Shown: positions 34,837 to 46,941, counted from the first letter of the stretch. The stretch: 64,000 nucleotides of DNA from Hippopus hippopus (GCA_946811185.2 OX328104.1:12907918-12971917), one strand, 5' to 3'. Numbers and translations: made by a program. The notes: generated from the sequence alone by a model not told the origin.

Positions 34837-35314
34837 GACAAAGGCAGCTATATTAGTGAAGAGAGCTAAAACAGTTAACACTTGTTGATTCCTGATGCTT
34901 TTCAAATGACAATTAACACAACTTAGATGATTGTGTTTGTCTCCAAAAGGAAATATTGTCAGAAAAGGAGAAAATGCTAGTTGCTACTGCATTAAATTTT
35001 TACCTCGTCCAATACTTTTTTAAAAATGCCCCCCCCCTCCCAAAGAAATGATCGATTGGAAGGATTATTCCATAATTTCTCAAATAGACGGTCATTTATC
35101 TGACCAATAGTGGACCATAAAAACAGATTCTGGCTGGAGAATTAGATAGCCTTATTGCAACAATATCAATTTGTGATCTTATTTCACTGTCCATAGGTAC
35201 AAAACCTGAATTGGTATGCAGACATTTGCCCTACTTGGAACTGCTCTTGAGTCACATGAATAGCGTGTAATCAGGGTTTTTTTTCCCTTATCATGTATTG
35301 TATTAGACTGCATG

Positions 35315-35562
35315 TAGTTTAATAACATTTTAACAGCGTAAGTTATATCACGGTGCCCAGTGCACCTACGCACGTGTTTCCTGGCTTTCTCACACAAGTA
35401 TAGATACAACTTTCTTTCAAAGTCACAGACTACTTTTCTCATATGCATCAGAGGAAGGGGACGAAAAATCACTGGAAAGAAAGTTTGCCTCAACTGGGTA
35501 TAGAACTCGCAAGCAACAGGTCACGATTTGGACATGCTAACCACAGAGCTACCCGGCCAGGC
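35315..35562 (-). mobile_element. tRNA-derived SINE, reverse
   Basis: Minus strand GGGTAGCTCTGTGGTTAGC (A box) and GCGAGTTCTATACCC (B box), then a body with GTGTGAGAAAGCCAGGAAAC and GGTGCACTGGGCACC. Same subfamily as 1118-1400. Confidence 0.75.
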
Positions 35563-35681
35563 TTTCCCTCATCAAAAATAAAACTAGAATGGTCTCAAAT
35601 GAAAGTGTCTGATACCCCTGCAAAATGCTTTGATAGAAAAGACATAAGATATGATGAATATTCTGTACGAAAGTGACCACA

Positions 35682-36129
35682 CCTTTACCCACCCAATCCC
35701 AAGTTTTAATGACCCCAAAGGAGACAGCTCTTGAAAAGATTGTGGGCAAAAGAGAAAATGCTGGTAACCAGCATTTTCTCTTTTTCCCACAATGTTTTCT
35801 ACCTTTTCAAAGACAGCAATCATCTTGAGCTTGATGTTTTTTGCCATCTTCAAATGCTTTCAATTATGGCAAGTCTAAAATTTTGTTGTGTGATAAAGGT
35901 TTAACCCTTTACCACACAATCCCGACTTTTAATGACCCTAAGAAAGAGGCCTTTTGAAAACATTATGGGAAAAGGAGAAAATGCTGGTAACCAGCATTTT
36001 CTCCTTTTCCCACAATGTTTTCTACCCTTCCCAAAGCATATTTCCATTTTTGAGTCAAAGTAATTTTGACGTCTGCAAATGCTTTCAATTTGGACTAGCC
36101 CAAAATTTTGTCATCTGGTAAAGAGTTAA
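35682..36129 (+). mobile_element. Two TTAA MITEs head to tail
   Basis: Forward copies 35682-35904 and 35901-36129 share the TTAA at 35901-35904. The second is one of the cleanest copies: both ends intact and an almost perfect ~70 bp hairpin. Confidence 0.9.
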
Positions 36130-36489
36130 GTATGAGGGTGCTCAAACATAACATGGAATAAATATCCTGTAAAATTCCACAAGCAGGTCATTCTTCTATG
36201 TTTCAAGGTACATTCCCAAAAAATTGCTTCTTTCAGATCTACAGTTCTATATTTTCCTGTGAAAGTTTCAGTAAAACAGCGTAACAAGGATAATTCTGTG
36301 CACATAATTAAATCCAACAGGAGATCGTTCTTAAATGTGTCAGCGAAACAGATGCCCCAGCAAGCACTGTGACCTTGACCTCTGAGCTGACGACAATGTT
36401 GTTCACCATCTGTGCCAAATTATCTTGGAATTGGACCATGCATCTGGAAGTTATTGGCTGGACACAAACACCACTATTTCTCCAACACA

Positions 36490-36562
36490 CACATAGATAC
36501 ATAGATATATACATACAGACAGACACACACACACACACACATACATACACACAAACAAATAT
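36490..36562. repeat. (CA)n-rich microsatellite
   Basis: Mixed ACAT/AGAT and an uninterrupted CACACACACACACACACA run. Confidence 0.9.
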
Positions 36563-36633
36563 GTGGACATGGGTAACACTATATAGCCCTCATTTTAATG
36601 GAGGGGACATAAAAGAATGCTTCTTTTAGATCT

Positions 36634-36850
36634 ACAGTTCTCTGCTAATACTTGTGCAAGTTTCAGTGAGCTGACAGCAGTTCTTTGCTAATACTTGTGC
36701 AAGTTTCAGTGAGCTGACAGCAGTTCTTTGCTAATACTTGTGCAAGTTTCAGTGAGCTGACAGCAGTTCTTTGCTAATACTTTTGCAAGTTTCAGTGAGC
36801 TGGCAGCAGTTCTTTGCTAATACTTATGCAAGTTTCAGTGAACTGGCAGC
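36634..36850. repeat. 43 bp tandem repeat, five units
   Basis: Units start with CAGTTCT at 36634, 36678, 36721, 36764 and 36807 and carry GCAAGTTTCAGTGAGCTG. The middle units are nearly identical, so the array is recent. Confidence 0.92.
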
Positions 36851-36904
36851 AAAGAAAAGGATGTCTGTGCATCACTCCAAGAAGGGGTAATTTGTCAATG
36901 GTAG

Positions 36905-37003
36905 CACTTCACCACACAATTCCAAGTTTTAATGACCTTGAGGAAGATGGCTTCAGAAAAAGTTGTGGGAAAAGGAGAATATGCTTGTTTCCAGCATGCA
37001 TGC
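36905..37003 (+). mobile_element. TTAA MITE left half
   Basis: CACTTCACCACACAATTCC to TGCTTGTTTCCAGCATGC; the right half is missing. Confidence 0.7.
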
Positions 37004-37139
37004 ACAATATAACTAAGATAAAGATAATGGCTTTAAATGCCACACAAACAAACAAATCCATCTTAAAAGAAGGAACTGAGCACTCAGCACTGTGTGTGGG
37101 TGTTTCCACAGTTGATAAATAGGTCTTCAATGGCTTCAG

Positions 37140-37353
37140 TTAACTCTTTACCAAACAACAAAATTCTAAACTGGACCAATATGAAAGCATTTGCAGACAA
37201 TTTCTGTATTTCATATATTAGAAAACATTGTGGGAAAAGGATAAAATGCTAGTTACCAGCATTTTCTCGTTTTCTCACATTTTCTCACAATGTTTTCAAA
37301 AGCCTTCTCTTTTAGGGGTCCTTAAAACTCATGATCACGTGGAAAAGAGTAAA
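37140..37353 (-). mobile_element. TTAA MITE, reverse
   Basis: TTAACTCTTTACCAAACAAC to GATCACGTGGAAAAGAG. CATTTTCTCA is duplicated in the second hairpin arm. Confidence 0.82.
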
Positions 37354-37539
37354 ATGAGACAGATCTGGTGTCTTGGTCTTGTCATTTATCAAACTTAGTT
37401 AAAGGAAAAATCCCTGCAAGCACCTGCCTCTAATATCCAGCCAATTGTTATCGGGCCAGACAGTAATTGAAAGTGTTTGTGTCATCAATCAATATTTCAC
37501 ATTTAAAAGTACCTTAGTAAAAGATGTGACAAGGTTTTA

Positions 37540-38350
37540 AACAAGAGGGCCATGATGGCCCTGTATCGCTCCACTGGCTATTAAGTAAAAACACTACAAG
37601 CCAAACATTACAATATTCAGCAAATTGATTTCAAACACGAGGACATGCAAACATTTTTCTATCTAATCCTACAAGAAAGTTGTGATCCATGGGCAAAGCC
37701 AATTTTGATCGCAAAGCTATAATTATTTGAATCCTGGTGGAGGTCCACAATATAAAGCTCCATACCAAATAATTCAGTTCTTGAATGTTATAAACAAGAA
37801 GATTTTCAAATTTTTCTCAATGAAAAGCCCTGTAAAACATGAAACCCATGAGACAGGGCTAAATCTAATAGCCTTAGTCTTTATAATGGCTAGTAACATG
37901 ATGACTTAAGATAGTTTTCATTACAAAAGCCCATGTAAAACTGGTGACCTTGTGTTCCGTGGTGTGGGGACAAACTTGGGTCAAGGACTATAATTTGGGC
38001 CCTCTTTGTAGAGGCCCACTAGATAAAGCTACATGCAAAATTTGGTAGACCCCATGGCTATTATTTGAAGGAACTTGGTAGAGGCCCACTAGATACAGCT
38101 ACATGCCAAATTTGGTAGCCCTAGGCCTTACAGTTTCAGAGAAGAAGATTTTTGAAAATTTTCTATATTTTTCAGTTTTGTTGCCATGGCAACCAGAGTT
38201 TTTGAAGGAATAAAATTCTGTCATGGGATTCTGAAGAAGACCATGGCAGGATCATTTCTTTGAAGTTTCATCAAAATTGGATAAGTAGTTTCAGAGATGT
38301 TTGAAATAAAAGTTAATGCACGCACGGACAGATGGACGGACGGACCTTCA
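37540..38350 (+). mobile_element. Pearl/Helentron-like element, A type, right end lost
   Basis: AACAAGAGGGCCATGATGGC and ATCGCTCCACTGGC left end, four diverged ~165 bp units, TTGCCATGGCAACCAG segment and an ACGGACGGACGG stretch. The final hairpin is absent. Confidence 0.82.
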
Positions 38351-38402
38351 GTGCCAGTAAAAAACAAGTATATACATCAATCTCAGTTTGAAATATATCT
38401 TT

Positions 38403-38597
38403 TTAACCTATTACCAGACAATCCCTACTTTTGATGACCCTGAGAAAGAAGGCTTTAGAAAAGCATTTTCTCCTTTTCTTACAATGTTTTCTACTGTTCA
38501 CAAAACAAATTTCAAATTTTCAATCACTTTTATTTTGTCGTCTGCAAGTGCTTTCGATTTAGACAAGCCTAAAATATTATCGTTTGGTAATGAGTTA
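38403..38597 (+). mobile_element. TTAA MITE, forward, half hairpin
   Basis: TTAACCTATTACCAGACAAT to CGTTTGGTAATGAGTTA; the left hairpin arm is deleted. Confidence 0.78.
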
Positions 38598-38811
38598 CAT
38601 GTGTGCTAACAATTGTCATAATAAATCACTAAGATTTTTTTTCAAACTTATTTTATTAATACTTTTTCTAAGCTAGTCATCATCAAACAGTAGACATGGT
38701 GTATTAATATGAACACTTCATAGTTTGTAAACACAGTCAGATATGTGGAGGATAATTTTTTGTTTTGGTGTATGATTGAAAATTCTTTTATTGAGTTGAA
38801 ACAAATGCTAA

Positions 38812-38929
38812 AAGCTCCCCTTGAGCACGTTGTGCTCAAATGAGCTAAAAAGTTAACATACGGATGGACGCACAACGGACAACGGGCCATAACATAAGCC
38901 TGCTGGCCTTCAGCCAGTGGAGCTAAAAA
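38812..38929 (+). mobile_element. Two pearl right ends side by side
   Basis: A B-type end (hairpin GAGCACGTTGTGCTC, end AATGAGCTAAAA) is followed at once by an A-type end (ACGGATGGACG stretch, CTGGCCTTCAGCCAGTGGAG, CTAAAA). Confidence 0.75.
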
Positions 38930-39049
38930 ACTTGTCTAGCACCAATCATGTATCACTGCAGCTTGATAATCAAGGGAGGTAAATAGTAACGAACTTTATC
39001 TTTCATAAAAAGAGTTATTTCCCTTGATTAGTGTTTAAATTGAAGTGAC

Positions 39050-40281
39050 AATATTTTGAAGCCCATGTTAAACTTGCGATCCCTGGAATGAAGGCAATTT
39101 TGACCCCAGACCTACAATATGAAACTAGAATGTGTGGTTATAAACAAAAAGATTTTTTAATCTTGCCCAATAAAAAGTCATGTAAAACAAGTTTGCTGAA
39201 TAAAAGGCCCTGTAAAATATGTGATCCATGACACAGGTTTATCAAGTTTTCACTATAAAAGCCAATGTAAAACTTGTGACCCCTGGTGTGAAGTCAAACT
39301 TGACCCCCAAAGTTAAAATTTGGGCCCTCTTGGTAGAGGCCCATTATATAAAGTTACATGCAAAATTTGGTAGCCCTAGGCCTAAATATGGCTATGTACA
39401 AGTAGATTATTAAAGTTTCCTTATATAAGACCATGTAGAACTTATGACCCCCTGGGGTGGGGCTACATTTGACCCCCTGGGCTATATTTTGGGCACCCTT
39501 GATAGAGACCCCCTAGATAAAGTTAAATGCAAAATTTGATAGCCCTAGCCCTTATAGCTAGATGCGAAAGATTTTCCTATATAAGCCCGCCCATGTAAAA
39601 CATGTTACCCCCCGGAGCGAAGTCAAATTTGACCCTCGGCTATAATTTGGACACCCTTGGTACAGGTCCACTAGATAAAGCTACATGCCAAATTTGGTCG
39701 CCCTAGGCCCCATGGCTAAGTCAAAGAAGAATTTTAAAGTTCTCCCTATATAAGCCCATGTAAAACTTGTTATATAAGCCCATGTAAAACTTGTTACCCC
39801 CGGGCAGGGCCTAATTTGACCCCAGGGCTATAATTTGAACAATCTTGGCAGAGGTCCACTAGATAAAGCTACATGCCAAATTTGGTAGCTCTAGGCCCTA
39901 TGGCTAGGTAGAAGAGGAATTTTAAAGTTCTCCCTAAATAAGCCCATGTATAACTTGTAACCCCCGGGGCGGGGCCAATTTTGACCCCAGGGCTATAAAT
40001 TGAAGAAACTTGGTAGAGGTCCACTAGATAAAGCTACATGCCAAATTTGGTAGCCCTTGGCCTTACGGTTTCAGACAAGAAGATTTTCAAAGATTTTCAA
40101 AATTTTTCAGTTTTGTTGCCATGGCAACCAGAGTTTTTGAAGGAATTAAATTCTTTCAAGAAATTCTGAAGAGGACCATGGCAGGATCATTTCTGTGAAG
40201 TTTCATCAAAATTGGATGGGTAGTTTCAGAGAAGACGTTTTAAAAAAAAGTTAACGCACGGACGGACGGACGGACGGACCC
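39050..40281 (+). mobile_element. Pearl A element, both termini incomplete
   Basis: About seven ~165 bp units with GCCCATGTAAAACTTGT and GGTAGCCCTAGGCC, then the TTGCCATGGCAACCAG segment and an ACGG repeat. No left hairpin and no terminal GCCAGTGGAGC. It contains a local ~30 bp duplication of TATATAAGCCCATGTAAAAC at 39750-39795. Confidence 0.8.
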
Positions 40282-41740
40282 ACAAATTAGTACTTTAGTG
40301 ACTACGACTTACGTGCCTTTTACCCTTGTGTGACTTCGGATTTATGTGGCTTTTGAAGCTGTTCTTACGAAAAGGTAGTTAAGTGACTTGATTTCACTAA
40401 TTAAGGAGACTAGACACAAAACGACCTATTCTGCAGTATTACTATTATTATTATCGGTTTTGATTAAAAAGACTGATGAATGCACTCTTTTTGTAATTAA
40501 ACACACTGTATAGCTCTACTTGACTGAAAATCCCCTGTGTCTCTCCTGTAAACCACAGTGCAAATCCACCAACATCCACAGTATGCCTCTGTAAACCCCA
40601 GTATGAATCCACTGACACCAACAGTACATCAATGTGTCCCCTTGACAGTTACATAACACCTTTAACTTTTCAAGATCTACGATTCTTTTGAGAGAACTAT
40701 AGCATATTTATCAGTTTTCTTGTGTCACAAAATTAAAGCTTGAATTTGCCTTCAATAATTAGAGAAAATGCTTTTCAAAAGAAGTCAAATCCGGCGACAA
40801 AAATCTGTAACATCATAAATCTCTACATATTTCTTTTGCCTTAGTATTATTTAGCAAGAACTATCTTTTTTTTGTTAGAGACATCTATTGCACTTTTCCA
40901 ATAAGCAGTTCTATTCCCTTTGTTCATACTGAAAGTGTAAAAAAGTTAAAATTCTGCAAACAGATTAAAGTGTTTATGTCATTTGTGCGGGTATGTCTGA
41001 AAAAAAAAAAAACACAAAATCTCCATGAAAATAGTGTTGGCATAATAGGTGAAATTGTTGAAGCATTAAGGGTCAGTGCTTAACGGGGATGTCTGTGGGG
41101 TACTTGGGCGTACTGTGGGCATTCACAGGGGACGTCAGTTGGGGTACTGGGGATACTATGGGAGTCAGTGTTTTATGCACCAAGGTGTCTTTTTGCAAAA
41201 CGCATCGGTGCTTAAAAAAAAAAAAAAAATAGTAGCCGATTATTTTCAACATATTCTTACACACACCCCCCTTCTCTCTATCTATACAAGGAGAGAGAAT
41301 ATGTAAAGCTAAAGCAGTTGGCATACTGAAAAACAGATTATAGTATCATTTCTGTTTTGTTTGTTTGTTGGGGGAAGGGGGGGAAGAGAGAGTGTGTCAA
41401 ATTGGTGTTGGAGTTCACCCCTGAAAAAGTCAACCTACAAATATAGCATGATCCCTGTAAAGCCCTCACCTCACTAGTGAGGAGGGAGTATAATAACAGC
41501 CAATTGCAAGTAAAGCCCAGTTTTCAGTTTCCAATGAGTGGGCTTTGTTCAGAGAGAGAGAGAGAGATTGATTTGGGACATGTTAGAAAAGTATAAAATA
41601 TAAAATTAACACTGTAGTGCATTAAATTTGAAATGTTTAATCTCGTCATATCTTAATTATACCACCAACAGCAGAGAACCACAAACAGCAGAGAACTATT
41701 CCTAAACAAGAATGTGCATACAAAAAAGCATTCACACAAT
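40282..41740. other. Unassigned stretch
   Basis: AT-rich, with poly(A), GGGG-rich and (GA)n tracts (GA run near 41555). No exon or repeat family was recognised. Confidence 0.4.
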
Positions 41741-41744
41741 TTCC

Positions 41745-42095
41745 TTTAACTCTTTACCAATTGAAAAAATTTCAGACAAGTCCAAACTGAAGGCATTTGC
41801 AGATGACTAAAGCACTGCTACTTAAAAATTACAATCTGATTTGGGATGGGAAGAAAAAAATTTGGGTTAATAGGAGAAAATGCTGGTTACCAGCATTTTC
41901 TCCTTTTCCCACAATGTTTTCTGAAGGCTTTTTTTCTCGGGACTGTTAAATTAAAATCGGATTTGGGATGGGTAGAAAAAATTTGGGGTAAAAGGAGAAA
42001 GTGCTGGTTACCAGCATTTTCTCCTTTTCCCATGTTTTCTGAAGGCTTTTTTTTCTCAGGGTCGGTAAAAGCAGTGATTGTGTGGTAAAGAGTTT
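41745..42095 (-). mobile_element. TTAA MITE with duplicated hairpin
   Basis: One reverse element with left end CTCTTTACCAATTGAAAAAA and right end GTGTGGTAAAGAGTTT, but the block from GATTTGGGATGGG through the complete hairpin to TTTTTTCTCGGG appears twice (41838-41947 and 41954-42062). Two full hairpins therefore lie between one pair of ends. Confidence 0.82.
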
Positions 42096-42427
42096 AATAT
42101 ATTATGATGTGAAAAATTAGATATTACCATTCTGATTTGTAAAATCTTCACTTTTTTTTTATCATTGTTGTTAAAATCCAACAAACAATGGACTAAACGT
42201 ACTTGCAGTTTGTTTTTAGCTCTTGTGACCTACTAATATGACAGAATGAAACAATTAACATAGTTTCTGGATAAGACCATCCCTGGACTAATCTACAATG
42301 TTTGGTTTAACTCCACTGTTTAACCCTTTACCTCACAATCCGGAGTTTAAACCATCTTACTAACATGAAAGTCCATAACAAACAAACATGAAAGTTCGTA
42401 ACAATTGCATAGCTGAAGTACAAGCCA

Positions 42428-42498
42428 TCCTTGACCGGATTCGAACCCAGAAAGCCTGGGTGAAAGACCTATGCCTTAACCACTGACCTAAAGAGAAT
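42428..42498 (-). pseudogene. tRNA-like remnant (Glu-like)
   Basis: Minus strand: GGTCAGTGGTTAAGGC, then TCTTTCACC around an apparent UUC anticodon loop, and CTGGGTTCGAATCC T arm. The acceptor stem does not pair, so a SINE head or tRNA pseudogene is more likely than a working tRNA. Confidence 0.4.
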
Positions 42499-42639
42499 TC
42501 TCCCTAATGCAGTGGTTAGGTGTTTATTTAAATGGGAAGAAGCTATGAAGGAAGGAAGGAGTGACCTCCCATAACAACGGCCTTGAGGTAGGCTTAAGAA
42601 AACATTGTGGAAATGGAGAAAATGCTGATAACACCAGTA

Positions 42640-42720
42640 TGGACCGTCTGCAAGCTGTAGGCGAATCCATAATAATTATGTCCTATCTTTCGACGGGCTT
42701 ATTAAAAAAAAAAAAAAATT
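42640..42720 (+). mobile_element. C-type pearl right end
   Basis: TCCTATCTTTCGACGGGCTT followed by ATTAAAAA resembles the 3' hairpin and tail at 23100-23127. Confidence 0.45.
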
Positions 42721-43089
42721 TACAATAAACTGCAATGCACAAAATGTCTGTAATTATCAAGGCCTGTTAGACTGCATGAACTGGAAAGAAGATCAGCACC
42801 ATAATGATCATCTTTGTTTCTAGGTATTCCTTCAAACTTTGGAATGAAATACCCATATTAATATTGTTGATATCATTCATGCATATCAGGCAGTATGAAT
42901 ATAAATACAAATTGCTTCAAAAAAGAAATTAACAGATTTTTTAAGTGTAATTTAACTTGATTCAAGAAACATCAAACATTCCAATAAAATAAACTCAAAC
43001 TTGAATTCCTAGGAAAGTGCAGAATTACATTCCTGTATGTGAATGATTCTGTTAAGCATCAGCCATTGAAACCATTTATTATTTCTTAC

Positions 43090-44080
43090 AACAAGGCCAT
43101 GATGGCCAGACCTGGGTCCAATTACAAATACGATTTAATTAATTGTCATTAATTAACACTTTTCTGTTAATTGAAAATAATTAGTAATCGATATAAAAAT
43201 CAATTACTTTAACTGAAATTAATTAATTAAATGAATATAAAACGAAATCATTGACAATTAAATTCAACTATTTTTCGATTACATGTAGCAAACAGTGCAA
43301 CAAATAAAACCTTGGCAAAACACAGGTTTTTATGTAATTACCTTTACAACAACACAACAACACACCTTTAATTACACCCCAAGTATACACAGTATACAAT
43401 AAGGGCAATATACAAAATAATGTATGAATGAAAATATAAAATACGACTTCCGAAAAAAATACAAAAAGTGGATGAGGGAGACGACTGACAGGGATGATTG
43501 AGAGGGATAGAGCCATTTACACGCACCTGCTGGTCACGTGACCTCACGTGGGGAAAAACAGGTCGCGTAAACCCCTACTTAAAAGCCGCAGGTAAGTTGT
43601 TTTTATTTTTCATAAGTAATGCTTGATCTATTACTAATATCACGTGGAGAAAAGGTGGAAAACAGACAGGGCTAGCGCCACTGTCCACATAGGGTTGTCA
43701 ACAATGAGGCCAGCTCAGCCTGTTCTGTCGTCTGCTATGTATAAGTAAAATTACAGATTCGCCATTTTTTATGAAGTGAAATGAAACATGCCAGACTCCA
43801 TAGAAATTAAAGAACATTTACATGGATATGTAGGGCTAATGGCTCAATAAAGAGGAATAAACGTAGGAATATTATGATACTTATACAAGATACGATCTTT
43901 TCTATATTTCTTATGTTGTAGGCCCCTGTGACATTTTCAAAAGTGTTATTTTAGCCGACCAATCGATTCAATTACACGTGTTTGCTGGCAGGTATGCGTG
44001 TTGTTACGGGAGACCACTCCTTCATGCATGGCTTCGTCCCGATTTAAATACAGTACCTAACAACTGCGTTAGGGAGATAT
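43090..44080. other. Unassigned AT-rich stretch
   Basis: 43100-43290 is dense in TTAATTAA motifs and begins CCTGGGTCCAATTACAA, suggestive of an unnamed repeat. No exon recognised. Confidence 0.35.
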
Positions 44081-44084
44081 CTCT

Positions 44085-44175
44085 TTGGCTCAGTGGTTAT
44101 GGTATTGGTCTTTTAAACCTCGAAAAAGGAGGATCTTGTCTGCCGTGGGTTCGAATCCCGCCAGATACGGTTTGT
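44085..44175 (+). mobile_element. tRNA-like SINE head
   Basis: TTTGGCTCAGTGGTTATGG and GTGGGTTCGAATCCCGCC with a long spacer, as in tRNAs with a long variable arm. No clean acceptor stem and no SINE body recognised. Confidence 0.45.
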
Positions 44176-44324
44176 ACTGCCATGCATTTGTTCACTTGTT
44201 TCTTTGTTACGGACTTCGTTCATAAGAGTGTAGAAAAAAACGAGTGATTATGAATGGAATTCTTTTCACTTGTAAAAGGTTTGTTTACATTTACTAGTAA
44301 TTGTATTTATGCAAATTGGGCGAA

Positions 44325-44358
44325 GGCCAGCTTGCGCTAACAAGAGCGCAGGCTAGCC
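44325..44358. repeat. GC-rich hairpin
   Basis: GGCCAGCTTGCGCT and AGCGCAGGCTAGCC pair at 12 of 14 positions around AACAAG. Possibly the left end of a pearl-like element. Confidence 0.5.
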
Positions 44359-44544
44359 CTCGTCCGCTCAGTGTGCACAGTACTACAAACAGAAATGATA
44401 AAGAAATTATATTGGTTTGTCACAGGGACTACAATACTACAAATTATATCCTTACAGTTACAGTTTGAATCGGACAGTGTTTTTGTAATCATGGGCCAGG
44501 AATATCTAGATAACATACAAGCACAGCAAATGCTGGTGGTCCAA

Positions 44545-45105
44545 TATACTGACTTTGACCCCTCACCACACAGCAAAATCTCAGGACTGCTACAAGTGAA
44601 AGTACTTACAAGTAGAAATTTTAATGTCACTGGAACTGTGGGATTGTCTTTGGATGGGAAGAAAAACATTGTTGGAAAAGGAGAAAATGCTGGTTACCAG
44701 CACTTTCTCCTTCCCCACAATGCATTCAATAAGTGTAATTTTCAAGGTTCTTAACTAAACATGGGGTTTGTTGGGTAAGGGATTAAACTTTAACCAAATA
44801 GCAAAATTTTAGTCTAGCCCAAACTGAAAGCATTTACATATAACAAATATACATGCAATATTGCTAAAATGATTTTAGACAAGTCCAAGGTGAAAGAATT
44901 TGAATATAACAATTTTAGTGAGGCTAGAATGATTTTTGGTCTGGCCCAGATCCAAAGCATTTCTATATAACATAATGTGACTAAAAAAAAATTTTTTTTT
45001 ACGGTGGCCCAAATTGAAAGTATTTTGCATATAAAAAATATAATGTGGCTGAAATGATTTTAGACTGGTCCAAACTGAAAACTATTTGCAAGACAGCAGA
45101 TCAGA
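44545..45105 (-). mobile_element. TTAA MITE plus ladder of its subterminal block
   Basis: A reverse copy (44545-44787) is followed by a reverse left end whose GATTTTAGAC..CCAAA..GAAAGCATTT block is repeated about five times at 44803, 44871, 44931, 44999 and 45056 (57-68 bp spacing) without a hairpin. Confidence 0.7.
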
Positions 45106-45219
45106 TGTGGCCATAGGGATGAGGCCTGACATTGTTACCTGGGAGGTGAAATTCACACTTGCTTGTCACCTACAGATGTGTTACCGGACCATTGATGAAT
45201 GTTAGACTGTTTAACTGCC

Positions 45220-45700
45220 TTAACCCTTTACAGAACAACAAAAATATAGACTTGTCTAGAATCACAGAATTTGCAAATGACAAACAGAAATGTAGCTAAA
45301 ATGCTGGAATTCTTTGAACGGTCAGAAAACATTGTGGGGACAAGAGAAAAAGCTAGTTACCAGCATTTACTCCCTATCTTACAATCTTTTTAAAATATGT
45401 ATGTCATGGACGTCATATGTAAGGATTGTGTGGTAAAGGGTAAATCAGTAGTACATTCATCATGTTTGTGTTTTACATTTCACTGAATAAGTACTTTCTT
45501 CTTTAAATTTGTACTAAATGATAAAATATTGAACTAGACCAAATTTAAAGCTTTTACAGATGATAAATGTAACTCCAATCATAATTTCTGTCATGAAGAG
45601 AGAAGAAAACAAAACCGAAAAAGGAGAAAATGCTGATTATCAGCATTTTCTCCTTTTTCTGCAAAGTTTTGCAAAGCCATTATTGACATGAAAGTCATTA
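45220..45700 (-). mobile_element. Two TTAA MITEs, reverse
   Basis: 45220-45443 (CCTTAACCCTTTACAGAAC to GTGTGGTAAAGGGTAAA) and 45503-45700 (TTGTACTAAATGATAAAAT, hairpin, right end eroded). Confidence 0.75.
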
Positions 45701-45734
45701 TGTAGACACAGATTAATGTATGTATAGAAAAAAA

Positions 45735-46905
45735 TCCGGGCACTGGTTTCAGAGAAGAATTTTGTAATTATGTTTTTGCTGTGCACCCCCCCACCCCTTT
45801 TGGCCATCACAGTGGCCATGTTTTTTAATTGATTTCTTTTGGCCATCACAGTGGCCATGTTTTTTAATTGATTTGATTTGCACAATCTTGGCAGAAAGTC
45901 ACCAACAATGAGGTCAACCAGACCATACAAAGTCATGACAAATAAAATCCAGTAACTATGTAGCCATCTGGGAAATTGGCCAACCCCACTCCCCACCGTC
46001 CATGTTTTTTGACAGACCAAAATGATTTAACGAATTACTTAGATATTCCCAAAAGGAAGGTTCTTGTTAATTTATTTCAAACTTTCCCCCACAGTTTCAG
46101 AGAAGACGCAATTTTGGAGAAGACAACTTTTTAAAGTTTCACTATATAGCCTTATGTTAAAGAACCATGCCTCCTTGCGGCCATGTTTTGAACAAATATG
46201 GTTGATGGTCATCCAAAGTAATATTCTTACCACATTATTTCAATTTTTCTTTCACTCTATGGCCTTTCAAACTAAACCACTGCCCCCTGGTGGCCATGTT
46301 TTTTGACAGATCAAATCAATTTGAACATATTTGGTAGAGGGTCTCCAAAGAAATATTCCTGCAAAATTACTTTTTTAATTTCTTTTCTCTATAGCCCTAA
46401 TAAAATAAACTCCACCTCCAGGGGGCCAAGTTTTTTGACAGATCAAAATCATTCAAACAAACTTGAGGTTTTGGAGATTTTTCTTTTTTTTTTTAATAGC
46501 CCTATTCAAATACCACCCCCCCCCCCCCGCGCCAACGTTTTTAGCAGATCGAAATCATGTGATCAAACATAGTAGACGGTTACCCAAGGAACATTCCTGC
46601 CAAATAATTTCTAAATCACCAAAGCAGTTTCAGAGATTTTTTAATTCTTTTCAAAATTTCACCTTTCGGCAACCACAATTTTGGATGGAATTTAATTTTC
46701 TGAACGATTTTGAAAGAGTTATACCCAAGGATCACTTCTGTGAAGTTTCATTACAATTGGCCCAGTGGTTTAGGAAATGGTTGAAAAAGTTGTCGACGAC
46801 AAACGACGGACAGAACTGACCACAGTATCTCAACCTAAGCATTTCATGCTCAGGTAAGCTAACAAGAGGGCCATGATCGCCCATGCAAGTGCTCAGGTGT
46901 AAAGA
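45735..46905 (+). mobile_element. Pearl-like element, diverged, plus a solo left end
   Basis: Units of ~150-160 bp with GGCCATGTTTTTTGACAGA and GCAAAATTA; a 39 bp duplication at 45796-45874 (GGCCATCACAGTGGCCATG); CGACGACAAACGACGG stretch; end TCATGCTCAGGTAAGCTAA. At once AACAAGAGGGCCATGATCGC starts a truncated left end (46861-46905). Confidence 0.65.
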
Positions 46906-46941
46906 AAGTCTGCAACAATAAATTCAGTGATATAACCACAG

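Noticed and set aside
36308..36550. Cysteine/valine-rich frame MYVCVCVCVSVCMY
   Set aside because: Translation of the (CA)n microsatellite.
44085..44175. A tRNA gene on the plus strand
   Set aside because: A- and B-box-like motifs exist, but the acceptor stem does not pair; treated as a SINE head.
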